This document shows, in pieces, positions 23,528-34,735 of a stretch of 64,000 nucleotides of DNA (position 1 is the stretch's first letter; each line of letters opens with the position of its first letter). This stretch comes from Ischnura elegans (lineage: Eukaryota; Arthropoda; Insecta; Odonata; Coenagrionidae): assembly GCF_921293095.1 (NCBI RefSeq), contig NC_060251.1:95838566-95902565 (forward strand), given 5' to 3'. Under the pieces are notes generated by a model, which saw only the letters and a program-made list of their open reading frames with translations, made no database searches and had not been told where the DNA came from. The position numbers and the translations under genes were made by a program.

Positions 23528-23771
23528 CTTCCTGATTGTCGCCTTCCTCCATGGTCACCCCTGGCTGTTCCTCGGAGGCAGAGCCATTGTTGTTGCTGGT
23601 GATGGCATTGTTGCCGGTGCCATTGTTGGTCTCCTGCGGCGCGGCGCCGTCCTCCGCTGCACCTTCCGCCATTGTCGTCGGCCCGCTGCCGTTGGTGTTG
23701 TTCTGAGCAACCGTCTTGGCCACTCCTTTACCACCGCCACCCTCCTCCTCGGCCGGACCCCCTACGCACAT
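23528..23771 (-). CDS. Candidate host coding exon (unidentified protein)
   Basis: The frame starts at an ATG (23771) with MCVGGPAEEEGGGG and continues as an acidic, Gly/Asn/Thr/Ser-rich sequence (for example NNGTGNNAITSNNNGSASEE) ending DNQEG at a possible donor AAG|GTTCGT at 23528. Reading past this gives CYCFTNYSIDSV and a stop, which looks like intron. The composition is that of a disordered protein N-terminus and not of the LINE/SINE sequences around it. It lies at the edge of a CpG-rich block. I do not recognise the protein and see no second exon in the window. Confidence 0.3.
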
Positions 23772-25060
23772 GCAGGACTCGCCCCGGACCCTCGCCGACC
23801 CTTCCGCAGCACTACCAACTCACGGACAGCAGCCGCGTGCGCGTCTTCTGTCTGCCGCCCGAAAGCCCGCGCTTCTCCTCGCCCGCCGACCGACAGAGGA
23901 CTCTGCCCTCGGATGCGATGGGACCACGCCGCCGCGAGAGGGATTGTGGGTAGGAATGCGCCGGGCCGGTTCGATCTCCGAGGGAAGAAAAGGTTGGGTC
24001 TGGCGAGATAGAGGGGAGAGAAACGGAGGGATATCTACGAGCGGGGAGATAGCTTATTTCTCGGCACCGATTCGAGCACGTGTTCTTGCTCGAAAACGAC
24101 GTGTTTACTTCCGGTCCGAATGGGTAGTAGGTAGCACAGCGGGGTTCGCGGTGAGGCACAGCGATGATTCAACGACGAATTGGAGATATGCCCTTATCTA
24201 CTGACCCGTGCTTCGCTTCAGACGCAATTGTTTGGTCGCTTGCTCACGAAGTAAACACGCACTTGCGGACGGAATGGTTTGTGGACAATATTAACAAGTC
24301 AAGGGTATTCTTGCCCTCAAGACAACACTTGCCGTGGCCTTCACACGTCCTTGAATTCTCACACGAAAGTCCTTGACACAGTAAAATTCCATTCGATTTC
24401 CAGGAGGAAAAAATTCACTTCACCCTTAGATTTCACGTTGAGGAATTTGATTTTCGTCCTTATTTTCTTCTTAACTTCTATTCACTTGGTTATCTGGACG
24501 AGTTCTTCCGACTTTCGACGAACTAATGCAATCCACAACACTCCTAAACGTCCGATACCTTCCTTTTCGGTAACAACTACTTTATGACAGGCGAAAAAGA
24601 ACTCGGGAGCTTCACGATGCTGAAGGAGCGAACTGCCCAGTACCCGAAACGGCTGCGATCTCTGGCTCCACCAAACGAGCCGGACGGACGGACCAGTCGG
24701 TGTCGAGTCGGGGGATGGGAAAAAAAGGATCCGAAATCCTGGTCGGTAGTGGTTTTTGGGTTGAAGGAGTGGGCTTTTTCCACTCTTCCTCACACTCACA
24801 GTGCGGGCCTTGGCGGGGGAGGGCATGGGAAGTTCGGTGCGAGGGAGGGGGCTGTTCGGGAGGGAACCTATTCGGTCGAACGGGAAAAATAAAAGGTGTG
24901 GGGAAGAGAAAAAGGCGAAAAGTGGGTGCGGCCTTTCCATTGGAGGCGGGGGAGGGCGGTCGCGTAGGAGGGGGGAAGTGTTGGAGGGGTGGGGTAAGGG
25001 GATGCGAGTGGGCGGGAGGAGTAGAAATGGCGGGAAAGAAACTAGAATCGCCATAACATG
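23540..25060. promoter_or_regulatory. CpG-rich block, possible promoter region
   Basis: This 1.5 kb has much more GC and CpG than the surrounding DNA and gives overlapping open frames in most frames, as CpG islands do. I find none of the window's repeat families in it. With the candidate exon at its low-coordinate end, a promoter firing leftwards is plausible. No TATA box or initiator is clear enough to place a start. Confidence 0.3.
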
Positions 25061-25161
25061 CCTTTCGGAATGGCGCTGTGGAATTTACGCGAGAACTAGG
25101 TTTTTGGATAGGTGAGTTACGGAGAGGACGTCACAAATCTCAGAACATTATGGGTGTGCTC

Positions 25162-25215
25162 AGTGGCGCAGCGATGGGGTGTTCTGGGGAATAAACCCCC
25201 TCCCAGAGCCCAGAG
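25162..25215 (+). repeat. hAT-like terminus fragment
   Basis: CAGTGGCGCAGCGATGGGGT followed by AATAAACCCCCTCCCAGAG resembles the start of the CAGTGGCG hAT MITEs. No matching right end is present. Confidence 0.3.
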
Positions 25216-25615
25216 ATATTTTTAAGTTTAATCCATTTCACTTAATTGGATTAATAGTACTTAAATTCCGGCCTCGGTTGCGGCGGTGTAACGTCCTCGC
25301 CTGCCAAACAAGAGGTCGCGGGTTCGAGTCCCGCCTAGGTAGGTTTCCCCTATCCAGGGCATCTACATCTACGTCTACAAAATACCCTGCGAGTCACCTC
25401 TAGGGTGTTTGGCAGGGGGAGACCAATCACCAACATGCACCATTGCAAGAGGACCGCCACATGCACACCGCACGGTCATAGAAATATTACGCATACCTAC
25501 TAGCAAATTACACATTCTTATTCGTAAAAAAAACTTGCTAACTTGTTAAAACTTAGTAATTCCTAGAGCAAATAGATGCAAGGTTAGAACTATGAAAAAA
25601 ATGCAATGAGTGATC

Positions 25616-25842
25616 CTAGCGAGCGACGCCATTAATCCTATCAACTGAGACAACGCTGCTATGCTTAATAGTACGAGGGAAGAATGACATTTTAAATCTC
25701 TCTGTTTTACAGTCTATTTCTTTCATTCTATTCTCATGATCACGTCTACTATAGTACGATGGTAAACGAAGGATGTGATCCACATCGTCTGAAAAAATAT
25801 CTTCTTCAAATTTCCTGAGTAAGTTAAGCATATACGATCCTG
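25616..25842 (-). pseudogene. LINE D RT C-terminus, distal part
   Basis: The open frame reads MLNLLRKFEEDIFSDDVDHI, then LPSYYSRRDHENRMKEIDCK and SFFPRTIK. It is the end of a CR1/Jockey-type ORF2, where R-x-SFFPRTI is a usual closing motif. It was continuous with the part at 27200-27798 before the internal insertion. In this frame it runs on past SFFPRTIK for about 15 codons. Confidence 0.75.
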
Positions 25843-27199
25843 CACGGAAAAAAGTTAAGTTAGAACTATCGAATTCTGATGAAATTTACCAAACTTTTGG
25901 GTTCATATGGCACATTGAAAAATTCAGTAATAATTACCAAACCAGTTTGATCAATTCTATCAAACTGATTTGGTAATTGTTACCGAAATGACCACAGCAG
26001 TCCGATAAAAACTATCAAAATCGAAAGGATAATAAAACCGATGTAGCGTGCACATGTGAAAGATTTTCTATCCAGAAAATACTATTCTGATTGAAAATCA
26101 TAAAATTAGGAGTTTAACTTTAGTTTCTGCAAAAGAAATAAAAAAAGTGGAAAATAGTACGCCTGCATGAAGCATTGAACGTGGGTCCCCCACGTGGTAG
26201 CAACGGACTCTAAAAACTAGCCTAAATCGGTTGCCATAGTAACAGATTACTCTAACGCCCTAATATATTATTATTGTAAATAATCAACCTTATTTCTGAT
26301 ATGTGAATTAGGTGTAACGACAGCTTCCCTCAATAAGCTTAAGAGGAATACTTTATGCACACAATTGCATTACGTAGTTACTCCATACGAATATCTAGTG
26401 CAGATGCGCAATTAAACTTCATTTGCAGGCTTTTTACATCGATATAGACATGACTTTAACGTTCTGGGTGATATCCTTAGCATGGATTGGGTCTAGTATT
26501 TCGACTTTATTCACATGTTATTAAACATGATCGCGAATGATTATACCTCAGGAATACCTCTAATTACAGTTTTAATGTGTCGAAATACACAAACCTTTCC
26601 TTACAGCTTTAATATCCATGATAATACGATATTCAATCACTGCCTTTGATGCACCAGCTTACGGATAACATTGCAATTTTAAGCAGGAACAAGCAGAAAA
26701 ATGAACGAACAAAATTAAAACGTTAACGCCATCACAAATAATGAAAACAAAATCATTTCTACCAACCTATCTTTTATGTAAGGCCTTTTTAAAAATCTTT
26801 CAACTGCAAATGTGCATTGGTATACCTACACAAAAGAGGAGCGACATAACGTTCGATCGATTACGAAACGCTTAGTAAATTCTATCAAACCAAATTCGCA
26901 TAGCAATGTAGAGTTTGATAATTTTTACCAAACAAGCCATCACCTTCGTTAAATCAATCATAACTTCGATGAAAGTTACCAAACTCAGAATCGTATTAAA
27001 TTAATTCAGTTATTTTTAGCAAACTCTTTCGTACAAATGACCAAATTACGCAATATCAAAACGTTTGATGAAATATATCAAGAGAGTTTGGTATATTAAA
27101 TCAAGCGCTAAATGATTTACATCAAAGTTTAAGTATATTTAACAAAAATACTCCCTATCACACCAGTTTGATAGTTTCAATCAAATCTTTTTTTCCGTG
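25843..27199. mobile_element. Unclassified DNA element K with palindromic subterminal repeats
   Basis: Ends CACGGAAAAAA and TTTTTTTCCGTG are short inverted repeats. It sits inside the LINE D RT frame, which resumes on each side. TG flanks it on both sides but no longer duplication is clear. A palindrome lies at 25932-25979 (arms AATTACCAAACCAGTTTGAT and ATCAAACTGATTTGGTAATT), and many ACCAAAC/GTTTGATA strings cluster towards both ends, especially 26870-27190. It has no coding potential. I cannot assign a superfamily. Confidence 0.65.
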
Positions 27200-27798
27200 T
27201 GTAAAGATTACCAACCTAACTCGTGTAACTTACTGGAAACGCTGCACTTTTTGTCGTAACAACCCATCACAAATCTGGCCGCCCTGCGATGTACTCGATT
27301 GATTTCAGCTATTAGTCCTACTTTGTATGGGTCCCATACGCAAGCAGCATATTCTAAGTGAGGCTTCACTAGAGACAGATTTCTTGTTTCTTTCACCTTT
27401 TTTGGGCATTTACCGAGAATTCTTTTTACAAATCCAAGTTTACGGTTAGCTTTCCCGCATACTTCACGTATGTGTTTACCTCACGAAAGATCCCGGGTAA
27501 TGGTGATCCCCAAGTATTTAACGAATTCGGCATTTGGTAGTGGAATCCCGTTAGCGTGTAGCTCCTTCTTGAAGATATATCCTCGTCCCAAAAATTCATC
27601 ACCAGACACTTTTCAAGATTTAATTCTAACTCCCAAGTACTGCACCAGTCATTTATGGCAACGAGGTCCTTTTCTATAATGATAATCTATTGCTTTGGTC
27701 TTAAACTTCTCTGTATACAACTACATCATCTGCGAAGAGGCGGATTTTGCTCGTGACCACGGTGGTAATATCATTAATGTAAAGAAGGAACAAAAGAG
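27200..27798 (-). pseudogene. LINE D reverse transcriptase, FADD box to thumb
   Basis: Broken minus-strand frames give INDITTVVTSKIRLFADDVV near 27730-27780 (catalytic YxDD/FADD box), then GRGYIFKKELHANGIPLP, AEFVKYLGITITRDLSW and GKANRKLGFVKRILGKCPKK. The last open piece (27208-27396) reads LVKPHLEYAACVWDPYKVGL and ends at HELGW. Order and motifs fit CR1/Jockey-type RT. Several frameshifts and stops make it inactive. Confidence 0.8.
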
Positions 27799-27904
27799 TA
27801 TGGTTGCTCGTGTACGTTTATTGTTAAAATTTGTTGAACACCCCGATGTAAAATTGCCAATATGAGCGGTATCCGGTGGTTTGAGAATAAAATAAAAATA
27901 AAAA

Positions 27905-28060
27905 ATAGAGAGAAGATTAATAAAATATCCCTCAGAAAGCCGTAAAACTCACCATTTTGAACCATTTATCACAAAAATTTCTGAAGGAGACGCCCGGCAT
28001 CTCCTGCTCCCCCCGGTGGGTATTCCATACCCTCCAGATCCCCAGTATTAAAGTTCTGAC
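27905..28060 (-). mobile_element. hAT MITE fragment related to 5909-6365
   Basis: On the minus strand AAATGGTTCAAAATGGTGAG, TTTTACGGCTTTCTGAGGGA and TATTTTATTAAT match the interior of the 5909 element, next to GGTATGGAATACCCACCGGG. Neither terminus is preserved. Confidence 0.55.
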
Positions 28061-28141
28061 TGCATGAAGCCTGGGTGTGTTTGATACTGATTGTAATTAT
28101 TCCATCGGTTGCCACTTACAGCGAAATTGCACAATTCTACA

Positions 28142-28240
28142 CCTACATAAAACCGTGCGAGCCACCTTTAGGGTGTCCAATTGCATGCTGCATACTGGTG
28201 ATTGATCACCCCCTGCCAAACACCCTAGAGGTGGCTCGCA
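28142..28240. repeat. Head-to-head LINE D 3' tips (inverted)
   Basis: CTACATAAAACCGTGCGAGC (minus-orientation tip) meets CCAATTGCATGCTGCATACT and CACCCTAGAGGTGGCTCGCA (plus-orientation 3' end). The two tips form a small palindrome. Confidence 0.6.
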
Positions 28241-28436
28241 GGATATTTTTTATTTTATTTATTTATTTATTTAACACACCACCGAAAATAGCACTGTTCG
28301 GCCTTTACATCGGGGTTGATAACATTTAACAATCACAAACATCCATGCCCTGGATAAGGGTAACTTACCCAGGCGGGACTCGAACCCTCGACCTTCGGTT
28401 TGGCAGGCGAGGGCTTTACCCCGCCGCCACCGAATT
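28240..28436 (-). mobile_element. SINE family C, copy 5
   Basis: On the minus strand: GGTGGCGGCGGGGTAAAGCC, CTCGCCTGCCAAACCGAAGG, B-box GGGTTCGAGTCCCGCC, then ATCCAGGGCATGG and a TAAATAAATAAATAAAATAA tail. It abuts LINE D tips on both sides. Confidence 0.8.
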
Positions 28437-29460
28437 ATGTAGATAAAGATGTACTTAGGGTGTTTGGCAGCGGATGATTAATGGCAAAAAGCCACATGCT
28501 AGACATATGCCACATGCACACCACACGGTAATAAAATATTGCAAATACTAACAGAAAATACGTGCACATTCATGAAAAGGCAACAATTGCCAGCGGTAAG
28601 TAAATCTTATGGCAAATCCATGCAAGGCAAAATGAAAACATGCGATGAGTCGTCCTAGCGCAAAACGTTATTAATTATATTGATGGAAGCACAGTTGTCA
28701 TACTTATTAGTAGGTACTAGGAAAGAATGACACATTAAATCTCCTTGTTTCACAGTCTATTTCCTTTACTTTCTTCTCGTAGTCACGTCTACCGCAGTAC
28801 GACGGTAAACGAATGATTTTCTAAACCTTTTAGATAAATTCAAGGGCAGTATCTTTTCTAACGAAGTTAGCCATATCTTTCGAACGCCAACATACTACGG
28901 AAGATCAGATCATATAAATAAAATAAGAGAGATAGACTGTAAAACAGACATATTCAGAATGTCTTTTTTCCACGATCAGTACGAGATTGTAACGGCAGCG
29001 ATAGAACTCATGAATAGATTGCATGACTTGTAGTGTAGCCTACTACCCTATGTAAAACTTAATGCATGTTTCTTAATTTTATCATTATTTCTAACAGCAT
29101 AGGGTAGTATAATTTGCTAGTATACGTGACGCACAAATAGATTAGATGACTTGTATTGTAGCCTGCTAACTTATGTATACCTTAATGCATGTTTCTGAAT
29201 TTTAATATTATTTCTAACAGCATGTGATAGTATAATTTATTAGTATGCGTAACCGTTTTTGGACCGTTTGGTGTGCATGTGGGAATCCAATTGCATGCTG
29301 CCATGCTATAAGTGATTGATCACCCCCTGCCAAACACCCTAAGGTATCTCTGCTCGCCGAGGCATTATGTAGATGTAGATGAATGATATGTTTCGCGTCG
29401 TCTGAGAAAAGATCTCCTTCGACTTTGATAAATAAATTTTGTCGATTCCTTGCTCTTCAC
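28437..29460 (-). mobile_element. LINE D copy, interrupted by a second LINE
   Basis: The minus-strand 3' end runs from 28437 (ATTATGTAGATAAAGATG) to 28817, then resumes at 29381 with GAATGATATGTTTCGCGTCG and TCTGAGAAAAGATC. Compared with 25750-25810 the two pieces are contiguous. The coding remnant is decayed. Confidence 0.75.
28818..29380 (+). mobile_element. LINE D subfamily copy inserted in another LINE D, 7-bp TSD
   Basis: GAATGAT at 28811-28817 and 29381-29387 flanks it. It carries the RT C-terminus on the plus strand (AACGCCAACATACTACGGAA, then ATAAGAGAGATAGACTGTAA) and the 3' end CACCCCCTGCCAAACACCCT with an ATTATGTAGATGTAGAT tail. It is 5' truncated to about 560 bp. It is closest to the copies at 29886 and 49007, which share TGTTGGCGTCCGTAAG-type sequence. 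Confidence 0.8.
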
Positions 29461-29591
29461 TCCTGTAAAGATTATTTTTTTCTTATCTTGACCTCATTTA
29501 ATTAATGATCAAATAATTCTTGAAGCATAGGTCATATGTAATGCAAAAAAGTTGTTTGCCAACGTTTCGGTTTATTTTGAAACCTTCATGA

Positions 29592-29671
29592 GGGCTTAGT
29601 TTTGCAAATATTTGTTTATTGATTCACATATTTTTTTGTTCAATAAACAAATATGCGCAAAACTAAGCTTC
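29592..29671. repeat. Foldback repeat 5
   Basis: GCTTAGTTTTGCAAATATTT plus GTTTATTGA pairs with TCAATAAACAAATATGCGCA plus AAACTAAGC. CCAACGTTTCGGTTTATTTT lies at 29561 just outside, echoing the GTTTCG motif of other hairpins. Confidence 0.7.
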
Positions 29672-29699
29672 ATTGTTTCAGCCTCGCATCTAAATAAAC

Positions 29700-29820
29700 T
29701 TAATACGAAACGAGTCACCTCAAGGGTGTTCGAACGGCGGTGACCAATCACAGAAATTCAAGACACGTGCAATGCAATCCTTACATGCACACCACTCGGT
29801 CATAAAAAAATAACTCATAA
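29700..29820 (-). mobile_element. LINE D 3'-end fragment
   Basis: GAGTCACCTCAAGGGTGTTC, GGTGACCAATCACAG and CACACCACTCGGTCATAAAA match the LINE D 3' end in minus orientation, with loss of part of the GGCAGGGGG segment. Confidence 0.5.
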
Positions 29821-29885
29821 TAACGTCCGCGTCACCGCGTCAATACCATTCTTGAACTTCGGCGAAGGCGACGTCACTTCAACCA

Positions 29886-30440
29886 TTCTACATCTACATA
29901 ATACCCTGCGAGCCACCTCTAGGGTGTTTGGCAGGGGGTGATCAATCACCAGCATGCAGCATGCATTGGACTACCACATGCACACCACTCCGTCCAAAAA
30001 ACGTCACGTATACTAACAAATTATACTACTACATGCTCTTAGAAATAATAATAAAATTAAGAAACATGCAATAAGTTTTACATAGGTTAGTTGGCTACTC
30101 TACAAGTCATGCAATCTATCTATGAGTTCCATCGCTGCCGTTATAATCTCATATTGATCGTGGAAAAAATGACATTCGGAATCTGTCTGTTCTACAATCT
30201 ATCTCTCTTATTTTATTTATATGATCTGATCTTCCGTAGTATGTTGGCGTCCGTAAGATATGGTTAGCTTCGATAGAAAAGACACTGCTCTTGAATTTAT
30301 CTAAAAGGTTTAGTCTACATTTCAATCTACGGTCCGACAGAGATTCCCATCCTAGTTGGACGATATCCGAACACGAAACATATTGCACGAAACATATTGA
30401 AATTCTACTGGACGATAATTTTCGTATCGCCCAACCACAT
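29886..30440 (-). mobile_element. LINE D copy with RT C-terminus
   Basis: The 3' tip CTACATAATACCCTGCGAGC lies at the left. A minus-strand open frame from about 30149 upwards reads DIVQLGWESLSDRRLKCRL, LNLLDKFKSSVFSIEANHIL, TPTYYGRSDHINKIREIDCR and SFFPRSI, the C-terminus of a CR1/Jockey-type RT. The same frame continues upstream to 30496 in sequence that does not look like RT. It is 5' truncated. Confidence 0.8.
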
Positions 30441-31244
30441 TTCACAAGTTCACATATCACCACAACTTGAATATTTGATTCCGTAGAAGCGCTCAAAAAT
30501 TGCCTTATTCGACGATATTCAGCATCGAATCGGCGGGGTATTGGTATAAGTTTTCAACTAGCAATAATCGCACCTCAGTGCAACTTAATTGGTTACGATA
30601 TCGCCACTGCGAAAAGTTATTATCAGTGTCGAGAGTCAGGGCGGCATCTAAAATAGACTTTTTTTTGTTATCTAGCGATTAGCAAAGTTCATCAGCACAG
30701 TACTTTTTAACTAATGAAGAAAGCAAATTTTTATTCTCATGGTGGTACAAATTATTAATAAAAGCTTCAAACCTATTATTCATTATTTCATTCAACTTCT
30801 CCTTGACGTTTTCATTTGGTTATTAAATCGATATCCCAACGCCCTCCATAACATGTCCAAGGTATCGATTACTCTCTTCAAATCGGCGATAAAGCATCGT
30901 CCTTACCATAGGTCAGCGCGCAGCTTACGGCTCTGCGACGATCGAAGATCAATGACAGTCGGGAGAAGTAATTACTTAGGAATTTTACTCGCTGCCGATA
31001 TATTTTATTGTAATAAAGGAAACTGCAGAACAGATTTAAAATGTCATGCATTTCTCGTAGTATCAGGGATAACAACGGTGTTTCGATTCATAAAATTAAT
31101 GGCATCATCCCCTAGGACGGCTAATTGCATGTTTTTCCTATATTCTAGCCTTAAATGGATTTTTTTATTATGAGTTACATACCGTTGGCAAGTTTGGCCT
31201 CTTCGTGAATGTGGACGTACTTTATAGTTATTTTGTGTAATATT
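30441..31244. other. No firm feature
   Basis: A 144-codon plus-strand frame lies at 30739-31173, and a minus-strand 65-codon frame reads NYFSRLSLIFDRRRAVSCAL, loosely like the end of a LINE RT. The evidence is too weak to call either. Confidence 0.2.
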
Positions 31245-31355
31245 TTAATGACCGTGTGGTGTACATGAGGGATTTTCTCTTTCATGTTGGTGATTTGGTC
31301 ACCCCCCTGCTAAACACCCCAGAGGTGCATCGCAGGGTATTGTGTAGATGTAGAA
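31245..31355 (+). mobile_element. LINE D 3'-end fragment
   Basis: GACCGTGTGGTGTACATGAG, TGTTGGTGATTTGGTCACCC and GGGTATTGTGTAGATGTAGA match the LINE D 3' end and its ATGTAG tail. Confidence 0.65.
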
Positions 31356-31544
31356 GGCTATGCACTTACCTACTCATACACTTGTACCTACATACTCTAC
31401 GGGCCACTTCTGCAGTGTTAACCAAGGGCTATTTCTCCCATTGCCGTTGGTGTCAATTTGCATGGAGCAATGCATGATCGATGAGAGCTCACGCCGCATG
31501 CTGGGATTTGCATTTGTTATGGCCTTTTTTACGACTAGGAAGAC

Positions 31545-31628
31545 GTAGCGTATTACATGCTGCATGTTGGTGCCTACTCACCCCCTGCCAAACACCCTTG
31601 CATGCTCGCATGTCATCATGTAGGTAGC
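31545..31628 (+). mobile_element. LINE D 3'-end fragment
   Basis: ATTACATGCTGCATGTTGGT, CACCCCCTGCCAAACACCCT and ATCATGTAGGTAGC match the LINE D 3' end. Part of the AGGTGGCTCGC segment is lost. Confidence 0.6.
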
Positions 31629-32877
31629 AAGTCAAATAGGGAAGGAATAGAGTCAACAAATGGTTTATAGCTCTCAGGAATGACGGTAAACGTGAAAGCC
31701 AGTGAGCAAAACAAATGACCGTTATGACAAACGCCTCGTAGCCTGTTCCTAACGAAATACAAACTGACGGAGGCATAAAATAAAAAGATGGTGACTGTCC
31801 GACATTGATAAATAACATCCGCGGAGGATGAGACAGTGGTGATTTATTACATATCGCTGAAGTCGAGTGTAAATGTCCGTCGAAAGTTGAAGAGGAAAAT
31901 GCCGGGTTTGAAAAAAAAACGAGAACATGTCAGTTGATGAAAACACACATTAGCTCCTATCCTCCATACATTAGATCCGCTAAGAGTCATTGTCATTGAT
32001 ATACAAGAGTCATCCGCATTGATATGAAACTCAGCATTGTGTTATTCCATAGTTTCATTGTTATTGCCGTTTGTAGTGAACAACTTTCATTTGTTTTTAA
32101 AAATGGATAAAATTGAGTTTTGTGCAGTGATGAAACACTTGTTTTTGAAAGGGTTAACGTCAAAAGAAAGCAACCCTAAATTAAATTGGGCTAATAAAAG
32201 ATCTGATCCTGTGTTTGAAACTATTTACAATTGGATAAATGAATTAAAGGCGGTCATATAACTAAAATAAGTAACAAAGATCCGGACGTTCTGTGGAATC
32301 GTCTACACATAAAATGATTGACAAAATCCACGACATGGTATAAAGTGATAGACGAATCAAAGTGCGCGATATAGTTGATGCCACAGGCATATTACAACGC
32401 ACGATAGATTTAATTTTTCATGTAAAATTGGGTGTGAAAAAAATCTCGGCGAGATGGTTGTCGCGTTTGCTCGCAGTGGAGAATATACGCAGTAGTGTTT
32501 TGGCGCAACTCGGATTCTGTTTTGACGCATTTCCGTCGCAAGAGGAGATTCCTGAGGAGTTTCCGCGTCAACAGGTGACTTATAATGAAATTTGGATTCA
32601 TCAATACACTACAGAGAAAAAATAACTGTCAAAACAATGGAATTTTGATGATGAACGTACTCCAAAGCAAAGGAAGGTGTTGAAATGGGCCAGTAAGGTC
32701 GTGGCAAGGATATATTTGGAAGCATAGGGAATAATCTACATCGAACACTAAGAAATGGGAAAAAGATGATTGTAGACTATTCTGTCATCGTAATTGGATT
32801 CGTTGATATTATAAATCAAGAAAAGTGTCCTCATTTCAAACATAAATTGTTATTCCTTCAACACGAAATTGCATAAT

Positions 32878-33058
32878 AAAATAAAATCACTTCGCACTTT
32901 CCATACAATTTTAACATTTTGTGACCCGTTTTGACGTGTTCTACGTCATTTTCAAGCTATGCCACGGCAGTCTAGCTTGAAAATGGCGTAAAACACGTGG
33001 AAACCGGTCACAAAATATTAAAATTGTGTGGAAAGTACAAAGTGATTTTATTTTATCA
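32878..33058. repeat. Foldback repeat 6 inside the mariner relic
   Basis: AATAAAATCACTTCGCACTT and CCATACAATTTTAACATTTT pair with AAAATATTAAAATTGTGTGG and AAAGTACAAAGTGATTTTAT. Inside, CGTTTTGACGTGTTCTACGT pairs with GCGTAAAACACGTGGAAACC. It begins exactly where the mariner homology stops. Confidence 0.75.
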
Positions 33059-33430
33059 TACGTAACTTCCACAAAGTTAATTCACCAACCATCAACTTCA
33101 TTAAAGAGGAGGAATAGAAGCAGGCTATGTGGCATGTTTAGAATAATGAGTGGGGAAAAAGCATGGAAAGAATTTGGGTTCAAGATAAAGTGCCGATCAC
33201 AAAGGACAAATGCAAAGCAGTTCTCCTTCTTGAATAGGACCATTAGAGACTGGAACGACCTACCAGCAAAACTATTTGAGCCCTTCCCGAAAAATTTACA
33301 TAGTTTTAAAAAGCGGTTGAAGAAGTAGGGACCAAGGGCTTTTGATAATGTTTCCTATTGTTTTTGCATCATATGTACATGTTACCACCAGGCCAATGGC
33401 CTAATTGTAACAATTTAATAATAATAATTA
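33059..33430 (+). mobile_element. LINE C-terminal fragment with AAT tail
   Basis: The open frame ends AKQFSFLNRTIRDWNDLPAK, a usual LINE RT C-terminal motif (RTIRDWNDLP), then a stop at 33326. The 3' part CACCAGGCCAATGGCCTAAT leads to an AATAATAATAATT tail. This is a different lineage from LINE D, and similar to the minus-strand piece at 37016. Confidence 0.65.
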
Positions 33431-34637
33431 GAAACGACCTTGCATGGTTGCACACCTGTTCAGTTACAATGATCAACATTACGGCATTGAAGTTCAAATT
33501 GTTACAAAATTCACCGTATTCATAAGAGCTGAATCCAAGTGACTTATTCATATATTTCAACTTGAAGAAATGACTTAGCGGACAAAGGTTTACGTCAAAG
33601 GATGAAGGTATTGCCCAAACAAATGCCTATTTTGAGGACATCCCGAAATTCTACTTTTTGGAAGGCTAAAATGCTTAGAAAAACGCTAGTAAAAATTTAC
33701 AGAGATGAAAATATACAATGCTGAAAAATAAACAAATTGACCCAGTATAATTTTCCCTTTTTCTAAAGACTTATTGAACGACTCGTATTTACGGGCGGTT
33801 TACGTAGTAACGGTGCCCGAGAATGAGGACGGCTGAGCACCAATGATTCCCGCGTCGAAAAGCTGAACCTAAACTAAGACTGTCACGAGATTTCTCAATG
33901 CCATCCAAGTTTTTTTGTGAATGCATGTTTTATGTGTCCATGATGTTGTAAAAAATAAACATGCTGTTGGTTACACTCAATTTTTAAAGAAAGTCATCCT
34001 TTTATTGCTCTCGAATTACTACGAAATACTAAGAAATGGACGAGATATTTTAAGGTTTCAAAAAAGCTTTCGACCATGTTCCGCACACGAAATTATTCGT
34101 TAAGCTAGAATACATTACGAAATTACTCGCTAAGCTATGGAATACATTCCGACATCATATGCTGGATTAAGGTTTCCTTCAATAACCGTGAATAAGGCTA
34201 GTTCTGGATGGCACAAGTTATGATACGGCAAAGGACACATCCGGTGTGATCCAGGGAAGAATTAGTTCCTTATTATTCCTTTGATTATTAATGATATCAC
34301 TGCCGTTGTATCTAGGAAAAATTGGCTATTCGCGAACGACGCGGTGCTGTACAGGGAAAAAAACAACGACTCCGACAAAATTACACTTATTAGAGATCTC
34401 AATGCAATAAACGATTGGTGAGGTACTTAACAATTAAAGATAAATCTTAACAAATGCTTAGTAACGAATTTTTGGGAAAAGAAAGTTCATTTGCCCCAAC
34501 GAGAATATTTCAATCAATTAAGCAAAGTTTAAAAAATGTATAGTCGTTTAAGTATTCAGGAGTACCTAACTCTAACCCAGGACTCACAGGAAATTTGCGG
34601 GGAAGGAAATCGTAAATTAGGATTTATGAAAATAATT

Positions 34638-34714
34638 CTGGGAAAAAGCGATGGAAAAGTAAAAGAACGATGTTATTATTTTCTCATGAGGCCCCATTTG
34701 GAGGACGCCGCTAT
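34638..34714 (+). repeat. Direct repeat flanking repeat A copy 3 (left unit)
   Basis: GGGAAAAAGCGATGGAAAAG through GAGGCCCCATTTGGA to ACGCCGCTAT recurs at 35423-35500 on the other side of repeat A copy 3, with several substitutions and a small indel. Confidence 0.8.
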
Positions 34715-34735
34715 TGGGTACTCCAAATGGGGCCT
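34690..34735. repeat. Short perfect hairpin AGGCCCCATTTGGA / TCCAAATGGGGCCT
   Basis: The two 14-base arms are separated by about 18 bp. The right arm replaces the expected first bases of repeat A (AATAGGGTAGTTTCC). Confidence 0.8.

Larger units (their letters stand above)
25363..27798 (-). mobile_element. LINE family D (CR1/Jockey-like), 5'-truncated, in a SINE
   Basis: Its 3' end is at the low-coordinate side, CTACATCTACGTCTACAAAA in plus orientation, i.e. an ATGTAG-type tail. It keeps the RT from just before the FADD box to the C-terminus, but a 1357-bp DNA element (25843-27199) splits it. It is 5' truncated next to the SINE at 27798. The same 3' end occurs at 28437, 28818, 29886 and 48448. 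Confidence 0.85.
25265..27910 (+). mobile_element. SINE family C, copy 4, split by a LINE
   Basis: The head (GGCCTCGGTTGCGGCGGTGT, B-box GGTTCGAGTCCCGCC, up to TATCCAGGGCAT at 25362) and the tail (TATGGTTGCTCGTGTACG from 27799, GTTAAAATTTGTTGAACACC, AGAATAAAATAAAAAT) join to a normal family C SINE. The LINE at 25363-27798 separates them. This is the outer layer of a three-layer nest. Confidence 0.8.
31963..33788 (+). pseudogene. mariner transposase relic, split by a hairpin and a LINE
   Basis: The 5' part (from ATG 32102) reads MDKIEFCAVMKHLFLKGL, then VRDIVDATGILQRTIDLIFH and KISARWLSRLLAVENIRSSV, then EIWIHQYTTEKK. These match mariner order, with Asn for the first catalytic Asp of DETWIH. 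KLLFLQHEIA near 32850 fits the HQDNAPAH region. Foreign sequence at 32876-33560 follows. The C-terminus resumes near 33570 (KDEGIAQTNAYFE) and the inverted end AGACTTATTGAACGACTCGTA is at 33767-33787. Stops and frameshifts occur throughout. The 5' terminal repeat is not visible. Confidence 0.8.
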